Positions 1 to 10,511 are shown, numbered from the stretch's first letter. The stretch is DNA of 64,000 nt from Hermodice carunculata (GCA_964020975.1 OZ026618.1:32331349-32395348), one strand, 5' to 3'. A program made the numbers and translations. The notes: a model not told the origin generated them from the letters alone.

Positions 1-31
1 GAGGAAGCTTGTGAGACCCAGGCCTGTCCAG
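1..31 (+). CDS. 3' end of a thrombospondin type-1 repeat exon (partial)
   Basis: The first 31 bases read EEACETQACP and stop at a consensus donor (CCAG|GTATGC). The pattern C-x4-C-P after an acidic run is the usual close of a TSP1 repeat, an extracellular module of about 55-60 residues that binds glycosaminoglycans and matrix proteins. The exon leaves one base of the next codon (phase 1), the phase that normally bounds TSP1 exons. The rest of the repeat lies outside the window. The parent could be any TSP1-bearing secreted or membrane protein. The next compatible exon I can see is the Ly6 exon at 4167, which needs exactly this phase. With only ten residues the assignment is a good match but not certain. 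Confidence 0.6.
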
Positions 32-129
32 GTATGCTCCTGGATATAAATCGTCGCATGGCATTGAATTAAGGCTACAAAGGCAACTCTCCGTGCATGA
101 TTCTGTCGGTACAATAAGCCTTATGCATA

Positions 130-459
130 TTAATTTCCCGCCACAAAGCACGGGTTTGACGCCAGGCGATTACGGGGGACGTGCGGGTCACATCACTGTC
201 ACACAAAGGGCCATACGTTCTTTTCTCACAAAATTAGCGTTTGTTTCGAGAAAGTTAAGTCCCAAATGCCAAACTGGTATTCTTCTAGTACTTCCCGTGC
301 CATATATCAAGAAAAATTTCCATCTGCCTTTAATAAGTATTCTTTATTTCCAAAAATATGAGTAATATCCCGCTTGTCCCCACAAGTACAGACCCGTATC
401 TCGCTATATCCTGCCAAGCGAGACGGGGAAACAGGTATGCAGTCGTGGCGGGAAATTAA
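130..459. mobile_element. Short non-autonomous DNA transposon (MITE) flanked by TTAA
   Basis: An inverted repeat TTTCCCGCCAC (134-144) pairs with GTGGCGGGAAA (445-455). Each copy is bordered outward by TTAA (130-133 and 456-459), and the symmetry runs four further bases. The roughly 320-bp interior has no ORF. TTAA target duplication is characteristic of piggyBac and Kolobok elements, and the CCC near the terminus fits a piggyBac-derived MITE. The TIR is only about 11 bp, so the superfamily is inferred. Confidence 0.55.
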
Positions 460-796
460 TATGTATATTTCCTATTTACGTGTGGTGCAGGCATTTAGAT
501 TGCCTAATTAACAGGTCATGAGCGACTTTAATCCAAAATGCATTTCAAATATTACCGAAGTCTACTTTTGTTTACCGCAATACAGCACATAGCATGATCG
601 CACCGTTTAGTCTGCACACATCTTTCCTTTCGTAGTAACCACGATTATGATTGGCACGCAAATGTACGGACTGCATCATAATTATATCGTAACTGTATCA
701 GTCTCAAAACAGGAAAATTTCGACTGGATGATAACCTGATCCATATTTTCCTAGCAGCAATCCATATCATCCTGGAAGAGCTATAATACTGCTTTT

Positions 797-2724
797 TAGC
801 CCAGCTGACTTGCCAGTCAGCTGAGCTTTTGGGATGGGCTATCGTCCATCAACAATTCACATTTTTACCTTTTCTCTCAAATCTTCACCCAGATTCTCTT
901 CAAATTTGGTGGGTATGTACCTTGGGTGCGTTTCTACCAAGATTATTCAAGTGTTTATGGCCCAGTGATATCTTCTATTTTTTATGGTTTTTTTCTCTGT
1001 TCATTTTTGGCAAAATCTTGCAAAATCACCTTTTTCCGAAACCACTTGGCCAATTACTTCAGATTGCACACGGAAACCGCCGTGTATCCCTAGAAGTTTA
1101 TTTGTTCCATAGGTGGTGCTGCTTTTTTAAAAGGGAATTTTTGCTTCTTTTCACTATTTTCGACTTCTGCTCCAGAACCGTTACTCAGATTAAACCGGAA
1201 GTTTGTGGATATTTTGCTTGTGAAAGCGTTAAACAAAAGTGTTCTCTAGGTGGCACTGCGGTTGATTCCAGATTTTTAATGATTTTTTCAATTCAGGAAC
1301 TTATCTGTAAGTGCATCTGTAAGTAAATTTTGTCCACAACTCACATTTTCGACTTCTGAAAAACCGTCACCCGGACTTGCTTCAAATTTGGTGGCAATGT
1401 TCCTCTAGTAGGTCTGCACCAAGTTTGGTCAAATGGCCACGCTCCAATGTTTTTGTTTTTGTTTTTTATGAATTTTTGTGTTCGTCATTCGACCAAATCG
1501 CGTGAAAATCGCACACACTAACACTTCAGGGGAACCCCAATTGCTTATTTGTTCACCAGGTGGTACTCTTACTTTTTACCATTTTTTTTGAAAAAAAAAT
1601 GTGTGTTTTTGCTATATTCGACTTTTTCTCCGATGCAGTTATTCAGACTTTCCTGAAAGTTTGCAGGAATGTTTCTTATGGAAGGGACAAACAAGTTTAT
1701 TCGCTAGGTGGTGCTACTATGGAATCCTAATTTTAAACGAATTTGGCAATATGGGTATTTATCAGTAACTACATACATTTCTGTTCTTTGTTTTCTATGT
1801 AAATCAATAGGCATCTAATGCATATTCACATCTTGGACTTCTCCGAAACCATCAGCCAGTTTCACTTCATACCCAGTGGCAATGGTCCTCTAGTGGGTCT
1901 ACCAGTTTTGTATGAGTGGTCACGCCCAATTAATGTTGTGTTTTTTATGATATTTTTTGTTCCTTTTTTGGCCAAGCCTTTTTTTTTTTTTTGTTCAAAA
2001 CTTAAGGCGCCCAGCCAATTTTTTTAAAATTGCAAAGGGAGGCGCGTGGGGACCTGTTTGTTCAACAGGTGGCGCCGCTTTTTTTCTTTATTTTTTATTT
2101 CTCTTTATTTTTTTTTTTGCATTGATTTTCATTTCCAGCTTCTCCAAAACCATCGTTGAGATTGTTCTTAAACTTGATGGAAATACAGCTTGTATGGGGG
2201 GTAAAGAAGTTTGTTCACTAGGTGAAGAGGATCATGATGCCTGATTTTTAACGGATTTTCAATTGGTGCTTGTCGGTTGATGCATGCATTCCTATTGATT
2301 ACTATGTGAGTGAATAGGGATTGCAGTGGAAGTACACATTTTTAAAATCTTCTCCAAAACAATGGGGCCGATTTACTTGAAACTTGGTTGGGATGTACCT
2401 TAGGTGGGTCTCTACCAGGTTTGTTCAAATAGTCATGGTCCAATGAAATTTATTCAAGAATTTTGCTGATTTTTTGACGAAATTGCCCAGCCAACTGCTT
2501 CGAAATTGCATAGGGACACTTCTAAAAACCCATAGACCTTAATTTATACAAAATGTGGTGCTCCAATTTTTCTGGGCTTTTATTCACAATCTACAAGAGT
2601 ATTTACATGTTAGCGATAATGATCATGGTCTTAAACACTTGCGACCTTGATATCATAGTTCACAGGACCACTTCAGTCTGTGCATGTAAGGTCAGCTAAG
2701 CACAGGACGGTTACAGTCCTCTTG
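797..2724 (+). repeat. CTCAGCTGA-family interspersed repeat, long copy
   Basis: The copy opens with a hairpin-prone head (AGCCCAGCTGACTTG then CAGTCAGCTGAGCTTTT) and closes with CAGCTAAGCACAGG and CCTCTTG, matching the borders of the better defined copy at 16662-18213. The interior repeats three kinds of degenerate module built on CTTCTCC-AAACC followed by a block ending in wording like TTGGTGGCAATGT. T-rich joints create open frames (for example 829-1326), but these have no recognisable domain and are not shared with the other copies. No transposase is seen. It is probably non-autonomous. Confidence 0.65.
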
Positions 2725-3599
2725 CTTTTTTTCTTATTTGGGTGATCTTTTCTGCATCGAACAGAACTGAGGGTCAGGGATCAAGGACAGGTGATCTTTT
2801 TCTGAATCCTTAATGATTTATCAGATTTCCATTACAGTTCAAGGAGGAGAGCCACGTCCAAACTGATGGATGACAGCATGGATGTTTCTCACGAAGCTGG
2901 AATGCTATAATTATCACTTAAGTTAACGTTCCAGTAGCCTCTACTATTGACTGTTTCCCCGTTGCATTCTGCACTGTTGTTTACTTCTGAACTGAACGTT
3001 GACCAATGTTGCGCGCATGGGTGACGTTAACACTCACTTTCATAAAACCTTTTATTCCACGTATGAAAGTATTGCGCTTGTGATTTCAATTGGTTTCAGA
3101 AATAAAACCTGTTATATCTATACATTTTCTATTTTAATTATTTTTACAATACAGCTATAATCAAAAATAAAACCAACCGCGTGAAGAATACTGAAAACCA
3201 GGACGGCAGCGTTCATGGCTTGCAGTATCGTACACTTGGTTTCTTTTATTATTGTATCTCCATAAAATACCGAATGTCGCATGTTCCCGTCACACATGTA
3301 CCAACGGCCAAGTAGCATGCGGCGTGATATGAGGGAAGTCTGAGCTTAATCTAGCATCATAACCGTATCACCAATCAGAACTACGTGAATGAGGGGGTCA
3401 AATAACCCGGGTGCATGCGCACAATGACCACAAAAATATGTAAAGCACCTGAAAGGAAGTAGCTGCTAGTATTGTGTTAATGAACATGTGAGATATGCCA
3501 ATTCTGCAAAAAAAAAAAAACAAAAAGAAAAAACAAAAAACAAAAAAAACCCCCTCATTTCAGTCAGAATGTTGTTGAGCAAAAATGTCAATCCAGCCT

Positions 3600-3705
3600 C
3601 AAATCGAACTTTGTATTTGTCTTTTTGTCCAAAACCACTTCCTAGTAGTCATTACCCTATTCCGCAGTCCGAACTCTTTACTCTCCATAAGCTAACCTTT
3701 AACAT
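3600..3705 (+). repeat. About 100-bp interspersed repeat shared (inverted) with 49.81-49.91 kb
   Basis: The stretch containing CCACTTCCTAGTAGTCA and TTTACTCTCCATAAGCTAAC recurs almost unchanged as the reverse complement at about 49810-49912. Homology fades on both sides. The family is unknown; the full element length cannot be judged from two partial copies. Confidence 0.6.
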
Positions 3706-4166
3706 AAATGCTTGCTCACATAATGTTATATGTTCTTGTCCAGAAACCATGCATTAACTCTTTTATTGCCAAGTTCTGAGCTAACAGCTTCATTGTCGTA
3801 CCTGAGCTACATCACGCTCAAAACACGTCTACACAAATTGTTGACTTGGACCATTGTCATGTTCTCTGCAACGAAAAGTATATTGATGCTTGAGCTAAAG
3901 GTCAGTTTACCAGGAATATATTAATCTGGTATCTTTATGCTAATTTAAAAGCAAATCCACTTCGATCGAGTGTGACAATGACAGATTTATTCGTATCGGG
4001 AACCAGTTACTTGAGGTACCACTACTCTTGTATTTGCTCAGAAAAAATATGTTATAGTTTTTATATAAACAAGTTGTTTGCAGTAGACTGTTTTCCATGT
4101 ACGTATTGTACACCTGACGTTATGTGTGCCTCTGTTTGGCAATGATGTCCTTTTATACCTTATCAG

Positions 4167-4305
4167 CGACCAGTTGTTTTACTTGTGACTCCTCCTCGCG
4201 CTCCCCGAGCAACTGTGCATCAGGGCAGACTACCTGTGGCTCAGCTGATGGCTTCTGCGTCCATGAATATTCAATTGTAGGGTCGTCCCTAAAGCTGAGC
4301 AAAAA
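4167..4305 (+). CDS. Ly6/uPAR three-finger domain, N-terminal exon
   Basis: The exon sits between acceptor TTATCAG and donor AA|GTGAGT (phase 1 in, phase 2 out). It reads TSCFTCDSSSRSPSNC, then TTC and GFCV. This gives the first five cysteines of a Ly6/uPAR (LU) three-finger fold, the first two as C-x2-C. Such domains are secreted or GPI-anchored at the cell surface and act as receptors, ion-channel modulators or complement regulators. There is no signal peptide: the nearest in-frame ATG (4142) would leave too short a leader. An upstream exon ending in phase 1 is therefore needed, and the TSP1 exon ending at base 31 has that phase. The domain assignment is firm; the upstream partner is inferred. 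Confidence 0.8.
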
Positions 4306-4496
4306 GTGAGTATATTGTAAACCGATAGTTACTGTTGTTGAATACGTTCCCTATCTGAGCTGCCAGTTGTCAATTCTAAAGAGAGCAACTTTTTTAAAAC
4401 TATCAGTAATTCTTATTTTACTTCGTTAATAATTTTTGCACCAAGCAATTTTGTATAAGCTGTCACGTACATTGTAACCGTACCGGTTGATTTTCC

Positions 4497-4673
4497 AACA
4501 GCCAGATGTCTATGTCGGCTGTCAGTTTGTCCCTATCTGCCAATTTTTCTCCAGCTACCACTTCTCTTCCACAGCTGCCACTTGTCCTCCAGGTGTCCGG
4601 TGTCCATTCTCTCCCACGTCCCAGTTCTTCTCCAGTTGTCAATCCCTCCCCGGCTGCCAGTTTTTTCGCTTAC
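4497..4673 (+). repeat. Degenerate minisatellite, left of the foldback element
   Basis: Units of about 19-20 bp resemble CAGCTGCCAGTTCTTCTCC and are imperfectly repeated about nine times up to the TTAG that borders the giant element. The same motif in the same orientation resumes right after the element (26042 on). This suggests one array split by an insertion. Confidence 0.65.
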
Positions 4674-4805
4674 TTAGAACACAATTTATTTTAAAAACAG
4701 AAAATGCATTTTTCTGTTTTTTGGCTGAATTTACGGAAATTGGGAACATGTTGCTGCGAATTTAGGATTCTGATGCCTGTTAGGTCTACAGATCTACATT
4801 TTGTA

Positions 4806-5204
4806 TGAGTAGAAACACTCATTCTGTACAAAACCTTGGTAAAAAGGTCCCAACTGAGTGGATCCACTCACTTTGGACCTGCTGCACAATGCCATCGATG
4901 AGTAGGAATCCTCATTCGGTACAAAATATCCCAAATGAGGCCCAAATGAGGGGAACCACTCACTCAGACTAGCTGCATCAAGGCTTTGGTGAGTGGAAAC
5001 ACTCGGCTACCAGGCACAAGAAATTCGAAGCGGGGCCCACACGAGGGAAAATACTCATTAGCCCTTGTGTGGCTGCATGAAAGCTTAAGGTGACCGGTGA
5101 GTGGAGACACTCAGTTGATCCCGAATCATGTCAAAAGGAGGGAAAACACTCACTTGAAAGACCAGAGCTGTTTGTTTTTAATTTTATTAGAGTGAAGCCA
5201 CTCA
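4806..5204. repeat. Array of nine short palindromes in the left terminus of the foldback element
   Basis: Palindromic 14-17-mers of the form TGAGTGGnnCCACTCA lie at 4806, 4855, 4899, 4947, 4990, 5043, 5098, 5138 and 5190. The one at 4855-4870 (TGAGTGGATCCACTCA) is perfect. They are separated by spacers of about 25-40 bp that alternate between two kinds, one with GTACAAAA...CCCA and one with GCTGCA. The real period is therefore about 95-105 bp with two palindromes per unit. The array begins 128 bp from the element end, as does its mirror on the right. Subterminal arrays of this sort are typical transposase-binding sites; that role is inferred. Confidence 0.75.
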
Positions 5205-5685
5205 CCCTTTTCAAATGCCATGAAAAATTGAAATGAATGAAATGATATATTTTTTTTTTAAATGTCGAACATTTGACTGGTACCCTCGTATACAAAAACA
5301 GAGTTCGTATTTTGAGCCCTGGATTTTGAGGTTTTAGGGGCGTTTGATTTAAGTAGCGTGTCAGTTGAGGAGTGTGGAGTCTGGGGTTAGGTAAAAACTT
5401 TTAAAATATTCATGCCAAAAGATTGCCAGTTCATCAAACATGGCGCTAGAAGGGAGGAAGGTGACCTATTTGGCCCTTAGTCATCTTCCGCGTCCTGTTG
5501 GCGTTCATTTGTTAGAACCCATGACAAAATGCGTTAACATTTGTGCCAAAGCTGTATACCTTCATGAGTGAAGTTTTACTTGCTGACATGGACCGACACA
5601 GGGATAACTACAGTACACGCCAAATCTTTCTTCCGTGTGATACACCCAAGTTTGTTTGGGAATCCTCGACACAGGGCAAACTATA

Positions 5686-6578
5686 CAGGGGTGGATGTAG
5701 GATTTCAGGAAAGGGGGATCAGTGACTTAAACAAAGCCCAAAGCGCGCGTGTGAAAGTGACAAAGGCCACAGCGGCGGAGGGGGGATTTAAAAAAAAATA
5801 GATGCTCTGAGATGCATTTTCCTGGCATTTGAGACTGTATTTTAATAGCATAATTTGATTTCTCTGAGACACAAATCCACTGCATTTGGCCTCCCTGCTA
5901 CTGGGAGGGGGGATAAGCATACACATTTCACTTCATGGCATTTGGTATACGTAATGATAATAGTTCTTACCTTTTGTCCATCCATAGTTTCTTTGGATCT
6001 TATCTTTTCAAGTTTTGGCTTCTTTATAAGAAAACGATCCATATTTATTGCAAATACCAATTATTTTAAGCCCAACATTAAAGCAAGCAAACATGTCACT
6101 GTGTGGATTAAATCATTACGTGTCAAAGTTAGGTCATGACTCCATTCACATGCATCATTCACAAGAGCAAGCCCGGTGGCCGCAGGGAGTATCTGGGCCG
6201 AATGACACTCACTGACCCTTGCATTTAAAATTTGACCAAACCCAGGACACTGGCCGGGAAGTCAAGTGCTGCACCCATCTCCACATCTGGAAGTAGTTTC
6301 ACATGCAACTGCCTCTCTGGGCTACCTCTGCAGTGTGGTTGTATTGAAACATGCTGTATGCTAGCTGCTGGGTTGCACGATTTCCTTATCTCAGTTTGCA
6401 ACTAAAACTGAATATGTAAGCCTATGTAATTCTTTCTGGTCTTGTTAATGAGTCCCACGTCGTTTATCTTGTATGTCTCCCTTTCCTCTTTCTTTTTTTT
6501 CTTTTTCTTTCTTATTTTTGTGGACACCAAAAAAGGGGAGTCCAGGACCAGTCTGACTCCCCTCTAAATTTGCCCCTG
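5686..6578. mobile_element. hAT-like non-autonomous transposon inserted in the left arm
   Basis: The insert starts CAGGGGTGGATGTAGGA and ends TTTGCCCCTG, with terminal inverted CAGGGG and related subterminal G-rich runs as in hAT elements. It is flanked by CTATA on both sides (5681-5685, 6579-6583). The right arm of the foldback element keeps the uninterrupted site, with a single CTATA at 25032-25036. This proves the borders and shows the insertion is younger than the inverted repeat. A 5-bp duplication is short for hAT (usually 8), so the superfamily is tentative. There is no transposase. Its interior holds a GGCCGCAGGGAG-containing stretch near 6175 and otherwise nothing recognisable. Confidence 0.75.
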
Positions 6579-6844
6579 CTATAGACTTTTGATCGCCAAA
6601 AATTCTTACATAATTGCCTTTGTCTCCTGGTGTTAAAAATATGCTTTTCTGCAAAATTGCCCTGAATTGGGTAAAACTCATCATGTGCTTTCCATTCAAA
6701 AACTGTTGGAAAGCCCTTGTCAGAAGACGAGAACACATGAAAGCCCTTTCTTTACAACGCAAAGTCTGTGGTGTACGAAAGTGTCATTAAAAACGTAGCA
6801 AAGTGCATGTATTTAACCTCTTTATTTAAATTTGGATAAAAAAT

Positions 6845-7230
6845 TGAGTTATGGCTACATGAGAATTTCAAAGGTCCAAATGATCTTGATGTTTGAAACA
6901 TATAGGTCACTTGTAAGTCACAAAATGTGTAGTGTTACATTAGCTACAATTTGAGCCCAACATGATCAAAATCGGATATACATTGACTGAGTTATGGCTA
7001 CATGAAAATTTCAAAGGTCCAAATGACCTGGACCTTTGACCTTTAGAGTTTATTTGTAAATTACAAAAATATGCAGTATTGCAATACCTACAACATGGGT
7101 CCAACATGGTTAAAATTGGTTGAAAATTGACAGAGTAATGGCTAGATGAAAATTTTAAAGGTCCAAATGACCTTGATTTTTTACCTTTACAGGTTGCATG
7201 TAAATTACAAAAATGTGCAGTGGTACAAAC
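6845..7230. repeat. Tandem repeat, about 143-bp period
   Basis: The phrase TTATGGCTACATGAAAATTT followed by CAAAGGTCCAAATGACC occurs near 6848, 6990 and 7133 with moderate divergence. It is non-coding. It replaces homologous arm sequence, as the mirror arm has no counterpart. Confidence 0.65.
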
Positions 7231-7440
7231 ATATTCATGGAATAAGAATTGATTTTCTGTATCTATAATAATTTTGGAGATATTCAAGATATAAATCTTC
7301 AAATGACCCTAGTTTGCATAATATTCAAAACCGTTGAACTTTTTTTACAAAAATTCATTACTCCATGTATGGAAGTATAATTATGCCAAGTTTTGGGGTT
7401 ACTACGTATAATGGTTTTCAAATGAAATGTCTGACAAATT

Positions 7441-7448
7441 TGCTTGGA

Positions 7449-7512
<64 letters not shown>

Positions 7513-7577
7513 AGGAAGGAAGGAAGGAAGGAAGGAAGGAAGGAAGGGAGGAGGGAGGGAGGGGAGGAGAGAGAGAG

Positions 7578-7652
<75 letters not shown>

Positions 7653-7656
7653 AATA
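7441..7656 (+). repeat. (GAAA)n/(GGAA)n polypurine microsatellite
   Basis: About 215 bp of nearly pure purine strand: GAAA units, then GGAA, GGGA and GA units, then GAAA again. Long predicted peptides here (Lys/Arg/Glu or Phe/Leu/Ser repeats) are artefacts of the repeat. Confidence 0.95.
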
Positions 7657-7662
7657 AAGAAA

Positions 7663-7776
7663 AACAATATACCTGTGTTGGTACACAGACATAAATAGAA
7701 CAGATAATAGACCTTGGATGCATAATTGGTTCAAACACTGTCAAGAAACACTTGGAAGTTCCATTAAAAAAATGAA
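7663..7776 (+). repeat. 112-bp direct duplicate, copy 1 (copy 2 at 9018-9128)
   Basis: The block from ATATACCTGTGTTGGTACAC to CCATTAAAAAAATGA is repeated at 9018-9128 with about one change, each copy directly 3' of a GAAA tract. Only the 9018 copy continues into sequence shared with the right arm, so 9018 is the original location and 7663 the duplicate. Confidence 0.8.
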
Positions 7777-8885
7777 AAAAAAAGTTCAAAATCAGGAATC
7801 CATAGCAGTACCACGTAGTGAACAATTCGTTTGACTCTTCCACAAAGAACATGTCCACCAATGTTTCAGCTTAACCTGATTGACGGTTCTGGAGAATAAG
7901 CCGATAATAGCAAAAACACAAAAATAAGCATCAAAAATTAGGAAAAATTCGCAGCGCCACGAGAATCCCTAGGAGTGGTCCTGTGTCATATCAAAGCAAT
8001 AGAGTGAGCAGTTTCCGAGACGAAGATTGTTTAAAATTTGGCCAAAAAACCCCCCAAAATGCATGAAAAGTAAAAATTATCAATGTAGTGTGACTATTTA
8101 AACCATTTTCGTAGCGACTGACCCAAGGTAGATCCTCACAAATTTGGTCAATTTGGTTGAAAGTTTCAGAAAAGAAGTCAAAAATGTGAAATAGAAAAAA
8201 AATGCTTCACAGCAAATTTGGATGCCTTCAAAATGAGAACAGTTTGAAATGTTGCACGTTGCCATTGTTCTAAATAATCTAAATTTTGTGTATTAGCCTA
8301 ATCTGCATAATTTTAAATGTTACAATTTTTGTTCGTTGTTCATTGGATGTGGCCATGTCTCAAACTTATCAACTGAAGTTGAAAGACACCAATATCTATA
8401 ACAGTTTCGCAGCTATTCAACATTTTAATTTTATGTATTTGCCTGATTTGCATCACATAAAATTGTGCAATTTTGGATCATGGTTCATTGGATGTGGCTA
8501 TGTCACAAGCCTATGGATTGAAATTGGAATGGCACCTCTATCTATAATATTTTTGAAGCTATTTATGATTTAAATCCTGCAAAATCACCTAATTTGCATA
8601 AGTTAGAATCCTACAACTTTGGTTCATTGGATGCAGCTTTGCCACAAACTTTTAGATTGAAGTTGGAATGGCATCTATATGTATAATAGTTCAGGTATAT
8701 TCCACTTTTACATTTTTCAGTGCCTCTGATTGGCATGGTTTGAAATTCTACAACTTTCATTTACTGTCCATTTTATTGGCAGGTGTCTCAAATCTGTACA
8801 TGCACATTGAAATTTGAGCCTGTCTGCAATAGCTTGGGTGATACGGAGCTTTTAAAATTTTAATTGCCCTTCATTTGCATAATTT
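7774..8885 (+). repeat. Segment duplicated almost identically at 20408-21430 (direct orientation)
   Basis: The two blocks agree nearly base for base apart from about 95 bp near 8030-8130 that is missing from the 20.4-kb copy. The first part is a minus-strand piece of the CTCAGCTGA family. The second (8210-8885) is a tandem AT-rich repeat of about 145 bp marked by TTTGCATAAT and TTCATTGGATGTGG. Both copies end in GAAA tracts. The orientation is direct, whereas the surrounding arms are inverted. Confidence 0.85.
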
Positions 8886-8903
8886 CAAGAAAGAAAGAAT
8901 TTC

Positions 8904-8955
<52 letters not shown>

Positions 8956-8961
8956 AAAAAA

Positions 8962-9011
<50 letters not shown>

Positions 9012-9013
9012 AA
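8886..9013 (+). repeat. (GAAA)n microsatellite
   Basis: About 30 GAAA units with one interruption near 8957. It sits between the duplicated segment and the original copy of the 112-bp block. Confidence 0.95.
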
Positions 9014-9229
9014 AAAAAAAATATACCTGTGTTAGTACACAGACATAAATAGAACAGATAATAGACCTTGGATGCATAATTGGTTCAAACACTGTCAAGA
9101 AACACTTGGAAGTTCCATTAAAAAAATGAACTTTGAAGGTCTGAAAATCACGGCTGGTCTTTTTAATCCTTGGAAATTCCAAATTATCCTATTGCATTAG
9201 TTTTAAAATGGACTCCATTTCATTATTTT

Positions 9230-10135
9230 TCATTGTTATGCCCCTTTCCTAATGGAGGAGGGGCATACAGAAATCACTTATTTCATCCATCCGCGTGTCC
9301 ATGCGTCCCTGTCCGCAATTGTGTCCGGTGTATAACTCGCTTATACCTCAACTTAAATTGATGAAACTTTAAACATAGGTGAATTTTGACATAAGGGTGC
9401 ATCATGTACCAAAATTATGTCGCTAGGTCAAGTATCTGGGTCACAGTGACAGATTCTTGTATTTCGTGTCCAGATTATATATAACTCCTTTACTTTATGG
9501 GACTTAGATTAATGAAACTTTACGCAGATGTATCTACACATAAAGGCGTGTCATGTACCGAAAGTAGGTCACCAGATAAAGTATCTGGGTCACGGTGACA
9601 AAATCATGTAAAACTACATGACACTTCATGGCGGAACTGTAATTCTGCTCTTATAGTTAGATTACTTAACCTTTACACACAGGTGCAACTACGCATAAGG
9701 GTGTGTCATGAACCAAAAGTCGGTCACTAGATCAAGTATCTGGATCACAGTGACATATTCTTGTAAAATCGTATCAGGGCTATAAATCCTTTACTATTTA
9801 ACTTAATTTCATGAAACTTCACACATACATGTATCTTGACCTGAAAGTGTGTCATGAAACAATAATAGGTCAGTAGGTCAAGTATCCTGGTCATGGTGAT
9901 ACATTATGTAAAACTACATTACACTTCATGCCCGGGTTATAATTCAGTTGTCCTTTGACTGAGAATCATGAAACTTTGCACACATGTGTATCTGGACACA
10001 ATAGTGTGTCATACATAAAAGTAGGTCAGTATGTCAAGTATCTTGGTCACAGTGATAGCCTATTTTTATTGACTACAGTCATTCTAAAACGAGACCTGTA
10101 ATTAGCAAGGTTATAAATGAGGCGAAAGGGCATGG
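9230..10135 (+). mobile_element. Interspersed element with hairpin head and 150-bp internal repeats
   Basis: The head reads TATGCCCCTTTCC then GGAGGAGGGGCATA, a short hairpin. It is followed by five diverged units of about 148-155 bp, each containing a version of TCAAGTATCTGGGTCACAGT (near 9428, 9576, 9731, 9877, 10036). It ends near GGCGAAAGGGCATGG. No ORF is evident. It occupies the left-arm site where the right arm carries a different repeat (about 19690-22695). Confidence 0.65.
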
Positions 10136-10149
10136 ATCTCGCAATATCT

Positions 10150-10511
10150 GGTTGCCTTTTAGTTATATTTATATACGATGTTCTGCTGGTTTGCACATAG
10201 CCTATTCACTAAAGTTAATGATCCTGAGCAAAATAATCAACTAAAGATTTAAATGATGGACCCATGAAATTGAGACTCGAACTTCTGCAAAAAAACTTTA
10301 AACTTCAGACCTAGCCTTCGGTTGTAGGATTATAGATTAAAAAAGAAATAAAAGATATAGCAGCAGTTTTACCTGCACCCGCTCCCCATCAGCTATATTG
10401 CTCAGACTGCACTATGAATCACATCCTTCATCTCCATGCATAGGTGTTGTATTGCATATTGGTATATTTTAATTATAAACTTTACATTTCATGCACAAGA
10501 ACATGGAATTA

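Larger units (their letters stand above)
32..4166 (+). other. Intron or intergenic stretch of repeats between the TSP1 and Ly6 exons
   Basis: No coding exon is recognisable here. It holds a TTAA-flanked MITE (130-459), a long copy of the CTCAGCTGA repeat family (797-2724), an A-rich run near 3508-3550 and a 100-bp repeat shared with 49.8 kb. The stretches 460-796 and 2725-3590 show nothing I can name. A short signal-peptide exon for a free-standing Ly6 gene could hide here, but I did not find one. Confidence 0.5.

Noticed and set aside
829-1326. 165-codon open frame
   Set aside because: Lies inside the CTCAGCTGA repeat, is not conserved in the other copies and shows no domain; T-rich chance frame.
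4124-4166. Ly6 start codon with its own short signal peptide
   Set aside because: The frame opens with GTG, and the first ATG (4142) leaves only about ten residues before the domain; a splice acceptor explains the boundary better.
4806-5204. CRISPR-like spacing of palindromic repeats
   Set aside because: Eukaryotic context, spacers alternate between two related types, repeats diverge, and the array is mirrored at the other end of the element.
7418-7861. Long Lys/Arg/Glu or Phe/Leu/Ser proteins on both strands
   Set aside because: Pure translation of the GAAA/GGAA microsatellite; the same artefact occurs at 8.9, 21.4 and 21.8-22.1 kb.
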